Assembly (NCBI GenBank): GCA_026225945.1
Contig: JAMJFZ010000239.1
Location: forward strand, 27,739,501 to 27,803,500
Source of the DNA: Cricetomys ansorgei
Taxonomy: Eukaryota > Chordata > Mammalia > Rodentia > Nesomyidae
Length of the DNA: 64,000 nt
Reading direction: 5' to 3'
Shown here: positions 11,603 through 23,460 of the stretch, in pieces
Position numbering within the stretch: position 1 is the first letter of the stretch
Layout: each line of letters opens with the position of its first letter
Translations under genes and position numbers: made by a program
Notes under the pieces: model-generated
Seen by the model: the letters and a program-made list of their open reading frames with translations, nothing else
Databases searched by the model: none
What the model was told of the DNA's origin: nothing

Positions 11603-14524
11603 TTACTGGCAAATATAGTTGCAGCGCTTACAATTTTTCTGAAATATTTTATTCCAGATTATATCTCATCAAAGCTGTGTACAAATAATTGCCTATTCCA
11701 TTTGTGAATAGGGTTGCTTTCTAACATGAAATGGCATTATTTTTGCTCCTTGGTTTTTCTGTCCAATTGAGGCTTTTTTCCCCCCTTTTTATATTTTTGG
11801 TGAGTTTTCACAGCAGGAATACCGTTTTAAACAGATTGCTCTGTTCATGTGTTCTGCCACTGAAGTTAGCAGATTACATTTGGCCTTTAATGAGAGAATT
11901 ACTAGAAGTGAGGAAGGGTTCAGCTTGGCATAGCTCAACATTGTCTTTGACCATTTAGAAATGAGCAATAGATGGTTAAATTGCCATTTATAAGACCCTG
12001 AGTCTGCAAGTAACAAATTTGACATAAAAGATATATTTTAAGAAAGTTATTCAAATGGTTTATGGTAAATTACTTTATGGTTAATAAAAGCTAAATTGAT
12101 TCATCTTTTAAATAATGCTATTATAGAAACTGAAAGGTGGGAAAGAATAGACTCACTAGTGATTTGGTAGCAGCCTAGCAGGAGACTGGACACCTATGGC
12201 TTTATTGCTATTCAGTGCCGAAAACTAACAATAACAAAAGAGCTTCAATGTTTCTGTTTTTATCATCTACAGTTACTCAGCACGAGTGCTCATTGCCTGG
12301 GCTGGGTTGTATTCTTTCATTTATACACTTTGACTGAAAGTGTCCATATATTTATGGAAAAAAGTACTCATGTAAATGCCAGTTATCAGCAGCTACTGTG
12401 GTCTTTCGACCATGATAGAGAATGTGCAGATAACACAAGAATATTTATCTATCATGGCAAAGATTTTCATGACTCATATCTACTGGCAATGAGTGCATTT
12501 TCAAAATCACTCCCAAACTGATGTAGCCTCTGTGTCAGAACCTGTGTGACCCTTTCCTTTATAGTTTATTTAGAGTCACATGTTCTACAATAAATAATAT
12601 AGGGAAAAAGTCTGAATGATAATTTCTTAGAACACAAAGAAGTTCAGTGATGCTCATTTTGTTTTATAATTAACAAAATAAAATACATTTTCTGATACTT
12701 TTGTGCTTGGGAGAAAGACAGGCAAACAGTTTTAGAGTTGTAGCAGGCCATACTGTGACAGTGTTCTGTTGACTATTGGTTCTTTTTTGCTCTTCATTCA
12801 AAAGTGAAACTATTCTAAGTCCACATGCAGTCTAAGCATCTGTGGGTACACTTCATCCATAAATTTCATATGGTTGATGGCTCATGGAATGACTGCATTA
12901 AGGTCCTGTGGTATGAAACTTCATTTTAAACCTTTCACATAGTCACAATGTAATGAACTTAATGCTTTAATAACATGCATTCTTCATACAAATTAATGTT
13001 TTCTTCTTCTGAGCACAAAAGAAAATTTCATAGGTTTGATGTTCGTATAATTGACTTTAAACTGTTGGCAGAAGACACATTGGAAGAATGGAGAAGGCGG
13101 TGTCCTCCTTTTGAATCTTTCCATTTACGCCCAAGGGCCTTTAAGATCCTGTAATTATAGTAAATAATCAAGAACATTTTAGAATAGAGTTTGTGAGGCT
13201 CTCCCCTTCAACTTAGAAATAAGGCTCTCTCAAGACAGGGTTAGAAAAGGGGCAGATTGGTGGATTTACAAAAACTTGGGTTCAGGGCCACCCTCAATTT
13301 TTCCATTTAGGATTCTGGGATATTTCTATGGCCTTTCCAACCTTTACATTCTTTTCACAGCTATGATTACATTACAGCTTTTTCTTTCTTTTTTGCTACA
13401 ACAACAAAAATGTCTGAATCTTTGTAATTAGCATGAGATAATTATTCTCTGTTGGAATCATTTCATTTATCTTAAAACTGATTATGATGATGGTTCATTT
13501 ATCATGTCTTCTTGTGAGAAGCAAACAAGATTTCTCCATATTGGATGTTTAGAACACAGCCTGAAATGAAATAAATGCTAAATTGATACTTTTGTTGTAA
13601 CTACTATATTTTGTACAATGAAAGGTTTTTTTGGGGAAAGAAAGTAAAGTTTAGAACCTGAAATAACTATTTTTTTGTTGTAGGTAAAAATGTTTACATT
13701 TTAACAAGATCATACTAGATGAATGGAAAAGACACTGTGTGGAGTGGAGTTTATCTTAGAGGTCCAAGGCAAGGTCCTTAAACAATGTGGAACAAGTTAT
13801 GAGTAAGAATATACAAGCAAGAAGAAAAACAGGTGAATACTATGCCTTTCTGATGGTGGATTTGAAAACAATCGATCAGTGACTACATAAAGAAGCTGAT
13901 AATCCTTTAAGCCTTCATTGATAAAATCTTATGATGAAAGTCAAATAAGATGAAGATGTTAATGGTTTCATTAATAAGCACGAGAAGAGCAGAAGGAGAA
14001 GGTTTAGAAGGAAGTGGGGTTTTTAGAAAAGTATGTATACTTCATTCAATACTAATATACATGATCATGAAGATGTAGTTATTTAAAGAAGAGTTAAATT
14101 GATCTCTTTCTGAATTAATAATGTTATTTGGAGATTTGGACATAGAATGTTTCCCTGCCAAATCTATGTCATAATTACTCCCTTGGAAAATTCTAGGCAC
14201 ACTTTATAAAGTATACAGGGAAGATGTAAATATTAATTTTAGTATAAGTAAATTATAGTGCTGGATTTTTACTACTTTTCAACAGAGTTGAGCAATTGTT
14301 GGCATTGTTGTTAAGCTGGAGGTTCTGTTTAGAGAGAAATTATTGAGTAGAATCTCCTCTGGAAAGACAAATGGGTCTTAGGTACCTGGATGAAAGCACT
14401 GATGAAGATTATAAAAATCCAAGTTGGCACTCCACATTTTGCCAAGTTTGACCCAGTACTTGGGGCATACTTTTAATATTAGGGTCTGAACATCGTTGAT
14501 TTTCCTAAGAAATAGATTTTGTAG
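11603..14524. other. unique sequence, candidate conserved noncoding blocks
   Basis: About 2.9 kb without an interspersed repeat that I can name. The open frames at 11731-11958 (plus), 11789-12025 (minus) and 12330-12521 (plus) are short and show no family resemblance. The stretch 12200-12540 has the non-repetitive, mixed composition seen in conserved noncoding elements (see findings). Confidence 0.4.
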
Positions 14525-14800
14525 ATTCTTCATTCATTCAGGAGCTGTTTACAGAGGAATGGTTGTTTTCTGTGCTCTTCTCATGAGCTCAGGAAGAACA
14601 AAAGAGTCAAAAGGATTTTCTTCATAGAGACATTAAGCTGCTGTGAGAGGAGGAATTAAGTAAACACATAAATACCGTAAGTTTGGGTTGGTAAAAATAT
14701 GGGAAAGCGTTCAGACACAAGACAGAATGATTCTTAACTTGGATACTCAAGGAAAACCTCACCTAAGGAGATATTTCCAGGTGTCTTACAGTGGTGATAT
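14525..14800 (-). mobile_element. L2 fragment
   Basis: In the plus strand, 'ttcattcattcaggagctgt', then 'agacattaagctgctgtgag', 'agtaaacacataaata', and later 'actcaaggaaaacctcacct' with 'aaggagatatttccaggtgt' follow the order of the reverse complement of the L2 3' region. Diverged; limits approximate. Confidence 0.5.
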
Positions 14801-14875
14801 AGTGATGGTAGTCAGTGGTGGTATAATGGTGGTTAGCAAAAGCATTGCAAAGAATCTGAACTGAGAATTTAAGGA

Positions 14876-14878
<3 letters not shown>

Positions 14879-14925
<47 letters not shown>
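14879..14925. repeat. (TG)n microsatellite
   Basis: Uninterrupted TG run of about 23 units, likely polymorphic. Confidence 0.95.
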
Positions 14926-14927
<2 letters not shown>

Positions 14928-15128
14928 TCTCAGAATGAGAAGCTATTATATGCCTTCAAAATATACAAATACATGTTATGGAGAGTATGTATTTTGAAGG
15001 ACAATCAATGCAGTAGATGAAATTGATTGCTATAGGACAAAAAAGACAGTTTCAAAGGTGAAATCTATGTTGGATGACAAGAGAATGACCAGACTTTGGT
15101 GTGGAATGGATATTTCCTCCAGCTAGAG

Positions 15129-15334
15129 CAGTGGTTCTCAACCTGTGGGTCGTGAATGACCTTTTCACAGGAGTCACCAAAGACCACTTGCATATCAAAT
15201 ACTTACATTACAATCATAACAGTAGCAAAATTACAGTTATGAAGGAGCAATGAAAACAATTTTATGGTTGGGGTCAACACAATATGAGGAAATGTATTAA
15301 AGGGTCGCAGCATTAGGAAGGTTGATAACTACTG
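15129..15334 (+). mobile_element. nonautonomous hAT-Charlie element, URR1-like
   Basis: A 206-bp element bounded by CAGTGGTTCTCAACC on the left and GGTTGATAACTACTG on the right, which is the inverted repeat with two mismatches. The body contains the family words 'aacagtagcaaaattacagt', 'attttatggttggggtcaac' and 'tattaaagggtcgcagcatt'. The 8-bp flanks are agctagag and atctagat, sharing the CTAGA core that hAT-Charlie elements favour as a target. There is no transposase; it would have been moved in trans. Confidence 0.9.
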
Positions 15335-17792
15335 ATCTAGATGAAAGATACTGAACATAGGATTACAAAGGAACTAGTTAGTTAATAGATCTGTTGATGG
15401 GGAGACAAGGCCCTTTGTCTCATTTTTACCTTTTTCTGTGCTTGTAGCATTATTGTATTCCAAGCAGGGAAAGAAACTTCTGAACTGTGAAGATACTATG
15501 CTGCTGATACTTCAAACTTCTAAATACTCTTAATTTAAGGATTTTTCCCATGCATAAAAATCATTTAATATAAATGCTGATACAATGATCAGAGTTTAGA
15601 TTTTTATTTCAAATTTTGAAGAAACAAATATCTTGGATACACTAACGGTTTTATAAGAAGGAATGTGCTAAAGCACTAAGCAATCGTGAATCATTGGTTT
15701 CTGCTGTTACACATTAGGGCATTTGTTCAGATTATAACTGAAGTATTATTATGGTCTTATTCTAGTTGTGCTTGTATGCCTAAATTGAGATATTTCATAT
15801 TTTTATGCCTCAAATGTCCTTAAAATGCAAAAATAATATTAGGTTTCTTTAATACCCAAAATATCAAATTTTAAAAATTTTCTACAATAAAAGTCTCATT
15901 GCTCATGAAAAGCCCATCACCTTTGTCTAAGTATAAAACTGGGGTGTGCCAGGAAGACATGATTCTTCACTTGGAAGAACATGATAACTCATATAAGAGA
16001 CTCGCATTTCATGGACCATTTGATGAATTATGATGCTAATTATCATATAAATAGCAATTTCCAACCAAATATAGTCAGATCTTATTTCCCAAATACTACA
16101 GTAGAGAATATAACTTACTTGTTATCATTTTGTGTGGGACCCTCACCCTACCTAATCTTTGGAAAGTTCTAATTATTCCTGATTAGTCCCATATGTATAA
16201 CATTTTGCATAATAAAATTAAATAAATGTATGGATGTAAAGATTTGGTAAACAACAAGATTTGTTTCCAAATTTCCAATTTCCATTATTTATTTCCATCA
16301 TAATCCTGATAAGTTACCGTTCTTGTGTTTTGTTCATTCATTCACTCATTCATCTGTACTCATCATCTCTTACTTACTTACACTTACAACATTACTCATG
16401 TTTCAAACATTCATTTGGACCTAAGATAGTGTAATTCAACATGTATAAGAAAATAAAGCAGTAGTGTCATAGGTTATAACGGCTAAATTATTTATTAGAC
16501 AGAAAAGATATTTAATTGATGACTTCAAGCCTTAGAGTACCAACAAATGAAGAAACAAGGCTGTGTGGAAGCACAAGACTGGCTTACATTTCAGAGGCCC
16601 GAAGAAACATGGAAGTAATCAGAAACACTGTTATTGTCCAATCAGTTCTTGACCTTAATTTTCAAACATCACTTTTCACAAACTTGGCTGGAAAAACTTC
16701 TTGTATAATTTTGGAGAATGATCCTATTATGGAAGCATAGGCTGTGGGTATTAATAACTTGAGTTGATGGAGCAAAAATTATACTGATTTTCATGTAATT
16801 ACAGTGTATTTGGTTCAGTCAGATAATAAACCTTTTTCTAAAGTTGTCCAAACAACTTGTTTCTAGAAATAGCTACATGTCTCCAAACAAATCATTTCCA
16901 ATTTTCTTGTGGTAAATGTAATGACAACTTGAGAACTACCTTCCCATGAAGAATGTCAGAAGATACATCAGGGCTTCCAAACTGTATTCTTCTTTTACAT
17001 TTGGCAGATAAATATTTTCAAAGAAGATGATGAATAAAGTGCGGACAGGCTGCTTTTGCTTAAGAAGAGAAATGAAAAGCATGCGTTGACTAGACAAATA
17101 CTTAAAAATAAACATTTTATTATTTCATCAGATTAAAGACACAGAAACCTTCTTCATGTGACCCTTTCTGAGTGATATGTGACTTTTCCTTGGAAGAGGT
17201 GGAGACAATTTTAATCACACCAGAGGGCAACTATGATGGACCACAGAAATAATTTCACCCAAGTCTAGCTTGGTGAATCACAGTGTTAAATGGGGAAACA
17301 TGGGTGACTCAAGGCATCTACATATAGAATAACACAGATAACATGTCAAAAAGATGGATCACTGAAATCTCTTGTATAGTTTGCTGGCAGGTCCACAGGA
17401 GTGTACCCTGATCCATACACCTGTTTATTGCTTACATCATCTTGGGCAGAATATCTTGAGTGCTATAAATTTTCTGAGTCTGGCAAATTTTGTGAGCTTC
17501 ATTAGTCTCCTATTTTGCTTCTCCAGGAGGAAATATTTTAATTCCAAACAGAATCTTAGCAATGCATCACAGCACCAATTATGATGCCATAGCCACAAAT
17601 GCAATTTCATGTACAGAAATATCAAATGCATTAATAATAATGTAATCTTAAGACTTTCCCCTAAAACTGGAAATTATATGTATAATATATTATTGGAAAT
17701 TGCATCTTTGCTACTGGAAATACATATTGAAAAAAATAATTCACAGAAGAACCCAGTTTATTGAAGTGTAGAATCATTGCCTTTACCTGCTT
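15335..17792. other. unique sequence, no gene recognised
   Basis: No named repeat. Short open frames at 15981-16172, 16516-16740 and 17372-17584 (plus) and 17437-17631 (minus) have no recognised similarity. The stretch around 16330 has several ATTC words (cattcattcactcattcatc) that may be an L2 remnant or a simple repeat. Confidence 0.4.
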
Positions 17793-17945
17793 CTTACACT
17801 TATGCTTTTCTTGAATGAGGATCTCAACTCTATTTATTCATTCTTTTTCTAAATGTCAACAGACTCTTCTCCTTATTCATGCTTTTTCTAGATGGCATCA
17901 GAGTTTTCTCTTTATTCAGACTTTTTCCTTCTTTCTCTCTCTGTA
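17793..17945. repeat. 39-bp tandem repeat, about 3.5-4 copies
   Basis: The word TTATTCA recurs at 17834, 17873 and 17912, exactly 39 bp apart, each followed by a CTTTTTCT-type word and a TC-rich end. A weaker copy begins near 17795 (cacttatgcttttcttgaat). The last copy grades into a pyrimidine tract. The copies are diverged, so the array is not recent. Confidence 0.75.
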
Positions 17946-18115
17946 CAATTCTAACTTTTCCCTATCTATACAATTTTTTATCAAATAAAATCTATTTGTT
18001 CCATTGTCTTTGTGTTCTCAAGGTGCATCAGTAAATTCATAATAATAATTGTAAAACCAGGAAAATCAAATTTGATCAAACTTAACAGTGGGCACTGAAA
18101 CTTACCTATTTATCT
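17946..18115 (+). other. possible LTR end and primer-binding site of an old ERV
   Basis: After the 39-bp repeats comes 'caaataaaatctatttgttc' (an AATAAA signal), then about 90 bp ending in 'aacttaaca', a G, and TGGGCACTGAAACTTACC. The last word resembles a retroviral tRNA primer-binding site (TGG...CTGAAAC). The order tandem repeats, AATAAA, CA, PBS-like word is what an LTR 3' end would give. No left LTR edge or gag similarity is seen, so this is tentative. Confidence 0.3.
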
Positions 18116-19319
18116 ATTTATCATTCTTTGTATTTGCTTCCTGATCTAGCAAGTTCACAGAAAGCAAGAATATGTTTTGCTTTCTCCGCATAAACTCTCT
18201 CCCTAGCAGCTCGCCAAACAAGTGTGTTTTAGTTCTAGTCTCTCTGGCTATGCAGGTTTCTTAGTTATTCTTTCTGGAGTTTCAATTGAACCAACTTAAA
18301 GGAATGGCATTGCCCCTCAGAAAATCACCACAGAATTTTTGTACCACCAGAGAGATAAAGTGACTCTAATAGCAGTTAGCATGTCAGAGTCCAGCAGCAG
18401 CAGCAGCAGCAGCAGCAGGGGCTATTTCGGAGAAAATTCCCTGGAAATGGTGGCTGTATTCCTCAAGCCCCAATGCTAGTCACATCCTCTCACATGGCTC
18501 TCAACAGTTCTTTTACATATTCTAAAGTTACTAGTAGGTTTTCTATCTGTATATGAGATAAAGTGTCTTAATGACTTAACCTCTGCACTTGGGTATATGT
18601 GATTGGAAATAGTCAAAAGCAGTAAAGTGTGCAGTGCATGAAATATAGATTAATTTTTATTGACAGGATAAAGCTATGTTTGGAATGTCAAGGATGGAAA
18701 GGACATACCTGGAATTGCTGCATAAAATGGAGACTGATAGATAATAAACAGTAACAGTGATGAGGGAAAAGAAATGTAAATCAGAATTAACCTAGGGATT
18801 TTATTTATCATTTTTTTCATCCGTATGTCATTTACTCAATCTGTTGTGTACTAATCTATTTTCATTGAATCTAAAGAAATGGAAATAAATGTTTATTACA
18901 GTGGCTGCCTCTTTCTGATGCACTTAGCTTCTAGATATCCCTTTTTTAATCCTTTATCTTCTCTAAAAATCTCTAAACATATTAGAGAAGAAAATGAAAA
19001 AAAAAGAATACTGAAGAAATTATTTTTGAAAAAATGCATCAAGGACTAGATGGCAAGAAGAGAGATAATTGAAAAATTAATGAGATTCAGGATCTGAATA
19101 ATGTGTTTCAGAGGGATGGAAAGGGAAAATGTAGAAGCAGAAATTGTGAACATTGTCCTAGCAAGACAAAGAAAATACATTTATGTACATGAAAGACCTA
19201 CCTGGGTACCAAAGAATGAGATACATGAAGCATAGCTCTACGATATTAAGAAGACCACAATGGAAAACATACATTCTAATTCTGCACAAAGCAAGTAAAT
19301 AGTAACATGCATAGTATTG
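18116..19319. other. unique sequence with a CAG9 tract
   Basis: No gene or named repeat. Contains the CAG trinucleotide tract at 18392-18418. Confidence 0.4.
18392..18418. repeat. (CAG)9 trinucleotide repeat
   Basis: Nine perfect CAG units. No long open frame crosses it in either orientation, so a polyglutamine-coding role is not supported. Confidence 0.95.
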
Positions 19320-19590
19320 TGAATCAAAATTGTGGCAGAATTCTCAATATCAATACTGGAAACTAGGATGACACACTGATATATTCAGTGCTCTCAAAGT
19401 AAATTATATTTTACCTAGAATTCTATACATGTGCAAATTACTAATCAAGAAGGTAGAGAGAATAAAGACACTTGAGAAATGTACATCCAAAACATACATC
19501 TCCCATCCCCCACATACTATTTCTCAAGAATAAGTTGTAGGCTATGCTCATGTACTTGAGGTAACAGACCCAAATAGAGGAAAATGAAGG
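19320..19590 (+). mobile_element. old L1 (L1M-type) 3' fragment
   Basis: The order 'gtggcagaattctcaatatc', 'cagtgctctcaaagtaaa', 'acctagaattctatacatgt', 'aaataagac'-like words and 'ttctcaagaataagttgtag' parallels the old mammalian L1 3' region (the segment with a 'gaattctatatccagc'-like word). Highly diverged. Confidence 0.45.
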
Positions 19591-19679
19591 ATGCTTGAAA
19601 TTATTCAACAGAAAGAAGTGAAGCTATCCACCAGGATGGTAGGAAAAGCTAAGAGCAGCATGGAGGGAGAGTGAGAATG

Positions 19680-19711
<32 letters not shown>

Positions 19712-19760
19712 TGATTGATAGATGATAGATGATAGATAGATGGGTAGAGACAGATGGATA
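19680..19760. repeat. (GATA)n tetranucleotide repeat
   Basis: A run of GATA units with GATT and GATGATA variants. The minus-strand frame across it simply translates the repeat. Confidence 0.95.
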
Positions 19761-20269
19761 GAGAGTTGTTTTAATATCCAGCCTAGATTTTGGCAGGTAC
19801 ATGAATGTATGAGTACATATGTTAAGATACATCAGTCTTTTTTCTCAAAGACCGGATCAACATGGTGACAATGAGTAGGTCTCACATTCATTTATTTTCT
19901 GTACACTATGGATGTTTTCAGTTCATGAAAGACTATACAGTCTTTGTTAGCTTTATTTGACACTTGAATGAAATGTAAGAGAAAACTAGAATCATTCAAC
20001 GAGAGATATGTATTGTTCCAGACATGTTTGACTATATAAGTCAAAGAATGGAGATTATTTGTGAATTTAAAATTTTCTATAGGAAGTTCTTTGGATGAGC
20101 AAAGAAGGCCAGCATAGGTGCTATGCTAGAATTTCTCCAAAGACCTGAGTCTTACAGGCTTTGTTGTTAACAATAGAAGATAGGTCATCTAACCATTTTG
20201 TGGTGGTGTCCAATAAGAGAGCTTTTGGTCATTAGTATGTGTCAATGAAGGAGACAGCAGGACACTGGA
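19761..20269. other. unique sequence, nothing recognised
   Basis: No element or gene visible. Confidence 0.4.
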
Positions 20270-20490
20270 ATTTCAGTCTTTGTTTTTGTTCCCTAGAAGG
20301 TAAGTGAGCAATTTTGCTAAGAGACACGTTCCTTGCAGGTGTTGGCTCACTGAAGGTCCAAATTTGGAAGGTATATTGATAATGCACTGAAACCTTCAAA
20401 TTGTAAGCTCCAAATAAGCCTCTCTTCTTTAGAAGTTGATTATGCCAGATATTTACTATAGTGAAAAAGGCTGATCAATGTGGCATCAAG
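20270..20490 (+). mobile_element. old LTR-like mammalian repeat, 3' end
   Basis: The words 'gtgttggctcactgaaggtc', 'gcactgaaaccttcaaattg', 'taagctccaaataagcctct' and 'tcttctttagaagttgatta' follow the order of a repeat 3' end common in mammalian DNA (a degenerate AATAAA followed by 'cctcttctttaagttgatt'). I cannot name the family. Confidence 0.4.
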
Positions 20491-21554
20491 GATTTTTGGA
20501 GATGAGATATGTATGTTGTTGATATAAACTAAATAACACTTTTATTGGTTTTATATATACAGTAATATTGTAATACTCGTCCAAGTTCAGTTGTGACTTT
20601 GTTATTTCAGCATCATTACGCAAAAAATAAGAAAATTTAGTGTCAATAAACTCATTCTTATGTATTACCAAAATGATACATTTAGAAAGGCTTGAAAGAA
20701 CACTTCAAAGTAACTTAAATTTATACAAGGAAATAAAAAGCCCAAGTGAAAATATATAGACAGTTTTTAAAAAGAAAACTACTTTAAATTTTTAATTATA
20801 TTCTCATCTCTGATATTTAATGACATAAAGTAACAGTTAAAATAGTATCAGAAAAATCATCAACAAGAAAGCTGTACGGCGGTAAAAGTACTGAAGAGGA
20901 TGGCGAAGGTAGAGCAGCAAAGATCTTTTCTACTGTCAGAAAAATGCTACTATTCATGAGGATTGGATGGCATAGGCTTTGATGTTAATGGCAAAACTTA
21001 GTGAAGGCATGAAGGGAAGAGGCCAAAAGGATACTGAAGGGTAAGAGTGTTGAAATAGCACACTAGAAAACAATAGATATAGGCAATACGTATAGCATCC
21101 AGCATGGTTTGGGTCTAGAAACCTGACTGGGGTGGTGAGAGAATGAAGGACATTCACAAAGTCACACATACAGAAAATCTGAGGTCTCATGGGTTGTATG
21201 AACTCTTTAAAAGTGGTACCAACTGCACTACAATCCAGATCCTCAGTAATTTTATTATGTCTGGCACAGGGACATGGAGTAGTTTGTCTTATAACAGGTA
21301 ACTGTAACTGAATAGTCTTAAACTGTAAAAATGCAGGGGGAAAATGATTAATACATACATTGCCAGGTATGCATATGAAAACTGATATCATCATTATCAT
21401 CACTGAAATAAATTAAATACCTTAATGCTTTGCAAATGACCCCTTTTAAATATGGATTAGAAGGCTCTGTGGCTTGTCCTATGTTATTGGTGACTTTACA
21501 TATTGAAGGCAGCTCCTATCGAATGCCAGATGTCTTGCATAAATTGACAATCTG
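20491..21554. other. unassigned sequence with a 149-codon minus open frame
   Basis: The minus frame at 20954-21403 is longer than most in the window but begins within Met/Ile-rich low complexity and has no domain I recognise. It is about what chance would give in 128 kb of two-strand AT-rich sequence. No other feature is seen. Confidence 0.35.
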
Positions 21555-21960
21555 ACACCAAAAGTCCCATGGATTTGTATAGGTCCTGGAAGAATTAAAG
21601 TAATTGAAAAGTAAATAAAAACATAGAGGACTTATGCTTCCCAACTTTGAAATTTACTATAAAGCTACAGTAACAAAAACTGTCGAGAAAAGCAAGCATA
21701 AGTTTTGATGTAAACATTTACACACACACACATATGCACACTCACGCACAAAAGTAACTAGGTAGAAGATTCTGCTTAAGATCCATTATATAGAGTAGAT
21801 GATAAATCGAATTCATATCCATATATAACCTGATGTAGCTAGCGTTAATTGATTTTCAACAAAATTTTCAATGCAATTCAATTTAGACAAGACTAATCTC
21901 AATAAATGGCTCTGGTGTGATGAGATACATGTGTAAATGTAAATGAATAAAAATAAAGTT
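21555..21960 (+). mobile_element. L1 ORF2 fragment, old
   Basis: The run 'aacatagaggacttatgctt', 'cccaactttgaaatttacta', 'taaagctacagtaacaaaaa' and then 'aattgattttcaacaaaatt' and 'caataaatggctctggtgtg' follows a well-known part of L1 ORF2 in plus orientation. Frames are broken by substitutions and a CA-type insertion near 21720. Confidence 0.75.
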
Positions 21961-22079
21961 TACTCATATTGTATATATTAAGATAAGTAAGATATAAATG
22001 AAAATGATAGTTCTTTTAGAAATAGTATGTATCTTATTAGAAAACAAATGTAAGCTAGAATATCAGAATATTTGCTTTG

Positions 22080-22350
22080 AGGTTATGTCTTCTATATATG
22101 ACAAGTAAGTTGAACCAGGAGATCTCAACAATATTATCTAAACAAAATATGAAAAATGATCCCATTGTTAGATGTGACAATGTGGATGGGGATATTCTCA
22201 AAAGGCTTCACCTGTAAATGGAGAGATATAGGCAATTAACAGTTGCTGAGAGGTAGAGACTCATTCTTCACCGTAAATGAGGCTCCTGATAGTTTATCCA
22301 ATCCCCTAAGGTCAGCCCTAAACATACATCAGCCTTATGAATGGATCTGA
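22080..22350 (+). mobile_element. rodent L1 3' UTR fragment (Lx-like)
   Basis: Shares with the L1 tails at 43830 and 53935 the order: 'tcttctatatatgacaagta', 'gagatctcaacaatattatc', a 'gcaattaacagttgctgaga' word, 'tgaggctcctgatagtttat', 'ccaatcccctaaggtcagcc' and 'ctaaacatacatcagcctta'. A TG microsatellite follows at 22423-22459. Confidence 0.7.
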
Positions 22351-22421
22351 AGTCTATTTATTGTCTATAAACTGGATTTTAAGCATAGTCTTCTGTCTAG
22401 TTACTTTTGTCAGTGAATTTG

Positions 22422-22422
<1 letters not shown>

Positions 22423-22459
<37 letters not shown>
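22423..22459. repeat. (TG)n microsatellite
   Basis: Uninterrupted TG run of about 18 units. Confidence 0.95.
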
Positions 22460-22460
<1 letters not shown>

Positions 22461-23144
22461 TCTGTGCCCAAATGTGCAAACGTTTAAATCAACCTTTATT
22501 TTGTTCTCACACAGTTTTGGTTACTGTAACTTTAAAATAAACTTCAAATTTGGGAAGCATAAGTCTGCTATATCTTTATTTGATTTTAAGGAACAGTTCA
22601 ATATTGTCTTATAAGACACAATAGGTAAAATTCAAAAACAGAAAAGGAAATACAGAGTAATAAATTTAAGTATGCTATTTTAAATAACAGGAAATATATT
22701 TTGTTAAGAGAAGATATTTATGGTTAAATAAGCCAGGAGTAGGATGCTTGAAGTCAGAGGATACTGTTTATTCATATGAACTTTGGATTAATATCTCTAA
22801 AAACATTGCACCAGTACTGGTTTGTCCCATGAAAATTAACTTTTCATATACTTATTATTATGAGAGAAAGGAGTTAGGTTCTAGGTCCAGTGATGATCAT
22901 ATAATTCACGTCTCTTGATTATTTGGCAAGACTGAATGCTAGAATGCAGATATCATCTAGGAATCAAATGCTTCAGGTCCTGGGGAGATGCAGGTTTCAG
23001 AACAGTCACCCAAGTTCTACAAACTTGATGCCTTAACACAAGAGTTCACTCTTTCAAACTCTGTGAAGAAGGACTAAAAATAAAAATCACACTATTGGGA
23101 GGGCCATGTTCTCTGTGAAGTCTTGAGTAGAAGTGAGGAGAGAA

Positions 23145-23202
23145 GATGGCAAGGGAGGGGGGAGGAGAGGGGAATAGAAGGGAGGGGAGGGAGGAAGAAG
23201 GC
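23145..23202. repeat. purine-rich (GGGA/GGAG)n tract
   Basis: G-rich purine stretch on plus with several GGGG and GGGAGG words. Confidence 0.85.
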
Positions 23203-23460
23203 AGGTTCCTTCCCTGTGTGGTTGCTGCTGATGCTTGTGCTCCTTAAAGTTTATGTTTAAAGCTTCATCACTCCCTTCCCTCCCTCAGGTGAGGTTTTGC
23301 TCTAAGGGCCTATTCTTTGTGTTGTTTCCTTTACAGACGCCAGTCCTATTAAGGATCCAGAATTTCCATGTCACATTAATACATTGCATTTACAAGAAGC
23401 CTTAATTCCAACGTAGTCATATTCTGACATAGTTGAGATTGGGACTCAAATATTTTAGAA
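23203..23460 (-). mobile_element. old mammalian repeat fragment, family uncertain
   Basis: Words such as 'cgccagtcctattaaggatc', 'aagccttaattccaacgtag' and 'tcatattctgacatagttga' in this order recall an old mammalian interspersed repeat with 'ccagtcatattggatta' and 'cacattctgaggtact'. Very diverged; the strand is a guess. Confidence 0.3.

Noticed and set aside
17793..17945. Regularly spaced 39-bp repeats as a CRISPR-like array
   Set aside because: The repeats are head-to-tail without unique spacers, and the DNA is a rodent nuclear genome.
20954..21403. 149-codon minus frame
   Set aside because: Near the longest expected by chance here; no recognised domain, low-complexity start.
21555..22350. 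One continuous young L1
   Set aside because: The ORF2 piece and the 3' UTR piece are both diverged and the sequence between is not collinear; at most a broken old copy.
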